From the NCBI GenBank assembly GCA_000378025.1, contig KB899087.1, positions 2,790,001 to 2,854,000 on the forward strand: DNA of 64,000 nucleotides, read 5' to 3'. This DNA comes from Xanthobacteraceae bacterium 501b (GTDB lineage Bacteria > Pseudomonadota > Alphaproteobacteria > Rhizobiales > Xanthobacteraceae). This document shows positions 63,520 to 64,000 of the stretch, piece by piece. The translations under genes and the position numbers were made by a program. Numbering within the stretch: position 1 is the stretch's first letter; every line of letters begins with the position of its first letter. Under the pieces are notes generated by a model. The model worked only from the letters and a program-made list of their open reading frames with translations. It was not told the DNA's origin and made no database searches.

Positions 63520-64000
63520 TCAGGCAGAAGGAGCATCGTGAGCCTCCCCGGCCGGACGGGCCGGCGCGGATGTCGGCGTCGCTTCCTCCGTTTCCGGCGC
63601 CTTGCCGGGAAAGACCCGGCGCACGACGACGAAGAGCAGCGGCACGAAGAACACGCCGAGCACGGTGGCGGCGATCATGCCGCCCATGACACCGATGCCG
63701 ATGGCGTTCTGCGCGCCCGAGCCGGCGCCGCTGGCGATCGCAAGCGGGGTGACGCCCAGAATGAAGGCGAAGGAGGTCATCAGGATCGGGCGCAGCCGCT
63801 GGCGCGCCGCGTCGAGCGTCGCCTCGACGAGGCCCATGCCATGCGCCTGCCGTTCAAGGGCAAATTCGACGATGAGGATCGCGTTCTTCGCCGCGAGACC
63901 AATGGTGGTGAGCAGCCCAACCTTGAAATAGACGTCGTTGCTCTGACCGAACAGGGATGCTGCCAGCAGGGCGCCGAAGATCCCGATCGGCACCGACAGC
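63520..64000 (-). CDS. RND efflux inner-membrane pump, HAE1 family (C-terminal part only)
   Basis: The last about 160 residues of an AcrB/MexB-type proton-driven drug pump; the N-terminal about 85% is beyond the window. Visible: [31 protein letters not shown] (TM11 region, typical HAE1), [20 protein letters not shown], and the final helix [13 protein letters not shown]. An Ala/Pro/Glu-rich tail follows. Substrate unknown. Confidence 0.93.
   Translation of the reverse strand, partial: LSVPIGIFGALLAASLFGQSNDVYFKVGLLTTIGLAAKNAILIVEFALERQAHGMGLVEATLDAARQRLRPILMTSFAFILGVTPLAIASGAGSGAQNAIGIGVMGGMIAATVLGVFFVPLLFVVVRRVFPGKAPETEEATPTSAPARPAGEAHDAPSA

Overview
The window is GC-rich alphaproteobacterial chromosome with dense, often overlapping gene starts. 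It most likely comes from the order Hyphomicrobiales (Rhizobiales), plausibly a facultative autotroph of the Xanthobacteraceae such as Ancylobacter, Starkeya or Xanthobacter. The clues are a red-type form I RuBisCO operon in the order cbbF-P-T-A-L-S-X with a divergent cbbR, a type II glutamine synthetase with a divergent gstI-like gene, EcfG-type promoter motifs, and a rhizobial-type dispersed repeat. The organism assignment is inference from gene content, not a database result.

Layout. 1-9.3 kb: the Calvin-cycle operon, read on the minus strand (fructose bisphosphatase, phosphoribulokinase, transketolase, aldolase, RuBisCO large and small subunits, the RuBisCO activase CbbX cut by the window edge) and its LysR regulator. 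9.5-17.3 kb: an exported alpha/beta hydrolase, a four-gene polyamine/opine-type ABC importer, an XRE-cupin regulator and a histidinol dehydrogenase paralogue, which look like one catabolic unit of unknown substrate. 17.5-26.5 kb: a DUF2778 envelope protein, a P1B ATPase with a TPC motif, an AEC permease, an Hsp20-Lon pair and a cardiolipin synthase. 26.7-28.4 kb: glnII, with a clear sigma-54 promoter, and gstI.

28.6-44.3 kb is the most striking part. It is a stress island with two Ku genes, LigD, MgtC, a phospholipase D-VTT fusion followed by an EEP-family hydrolase and DUF2934, an APC permease with glutaminase, a PfpI/DJ-1 protein, a lipoprotein sugar dehydrogenase, a short-chain dehydrogenase and several tiny proteins. 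By eye, matches or near matches to the alphaproteobacterial general-stress (EcfG) promoter, GGAAC-N16/17-CGTT, sit in front of most of its transcription units. This suggests that DNA end joining, membrane-lipid remodelling and redox or protein-repair functions are switched on together.

44.3-64 kb: osmoregulated periplasmic glucan genes opgG-opgH, a SulP anion transporter, a phosphonate-type ABC importer with a class III aminotransferase-like enzyme and a divergent LysR regulator, a small DUF2188 protein with another EcfG-like promoter, an orphan membrane protein in an AT-rich pocket, a sitABCD-type manganese/iron importer behind two operator-like dyads, and the end of an RND efflux operon (outer-membrane factor complete, inner-membrane pump cut by the window edge).

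No rRNA, tRNA, CRISPR array, insertion sequence or prophage was recognised.
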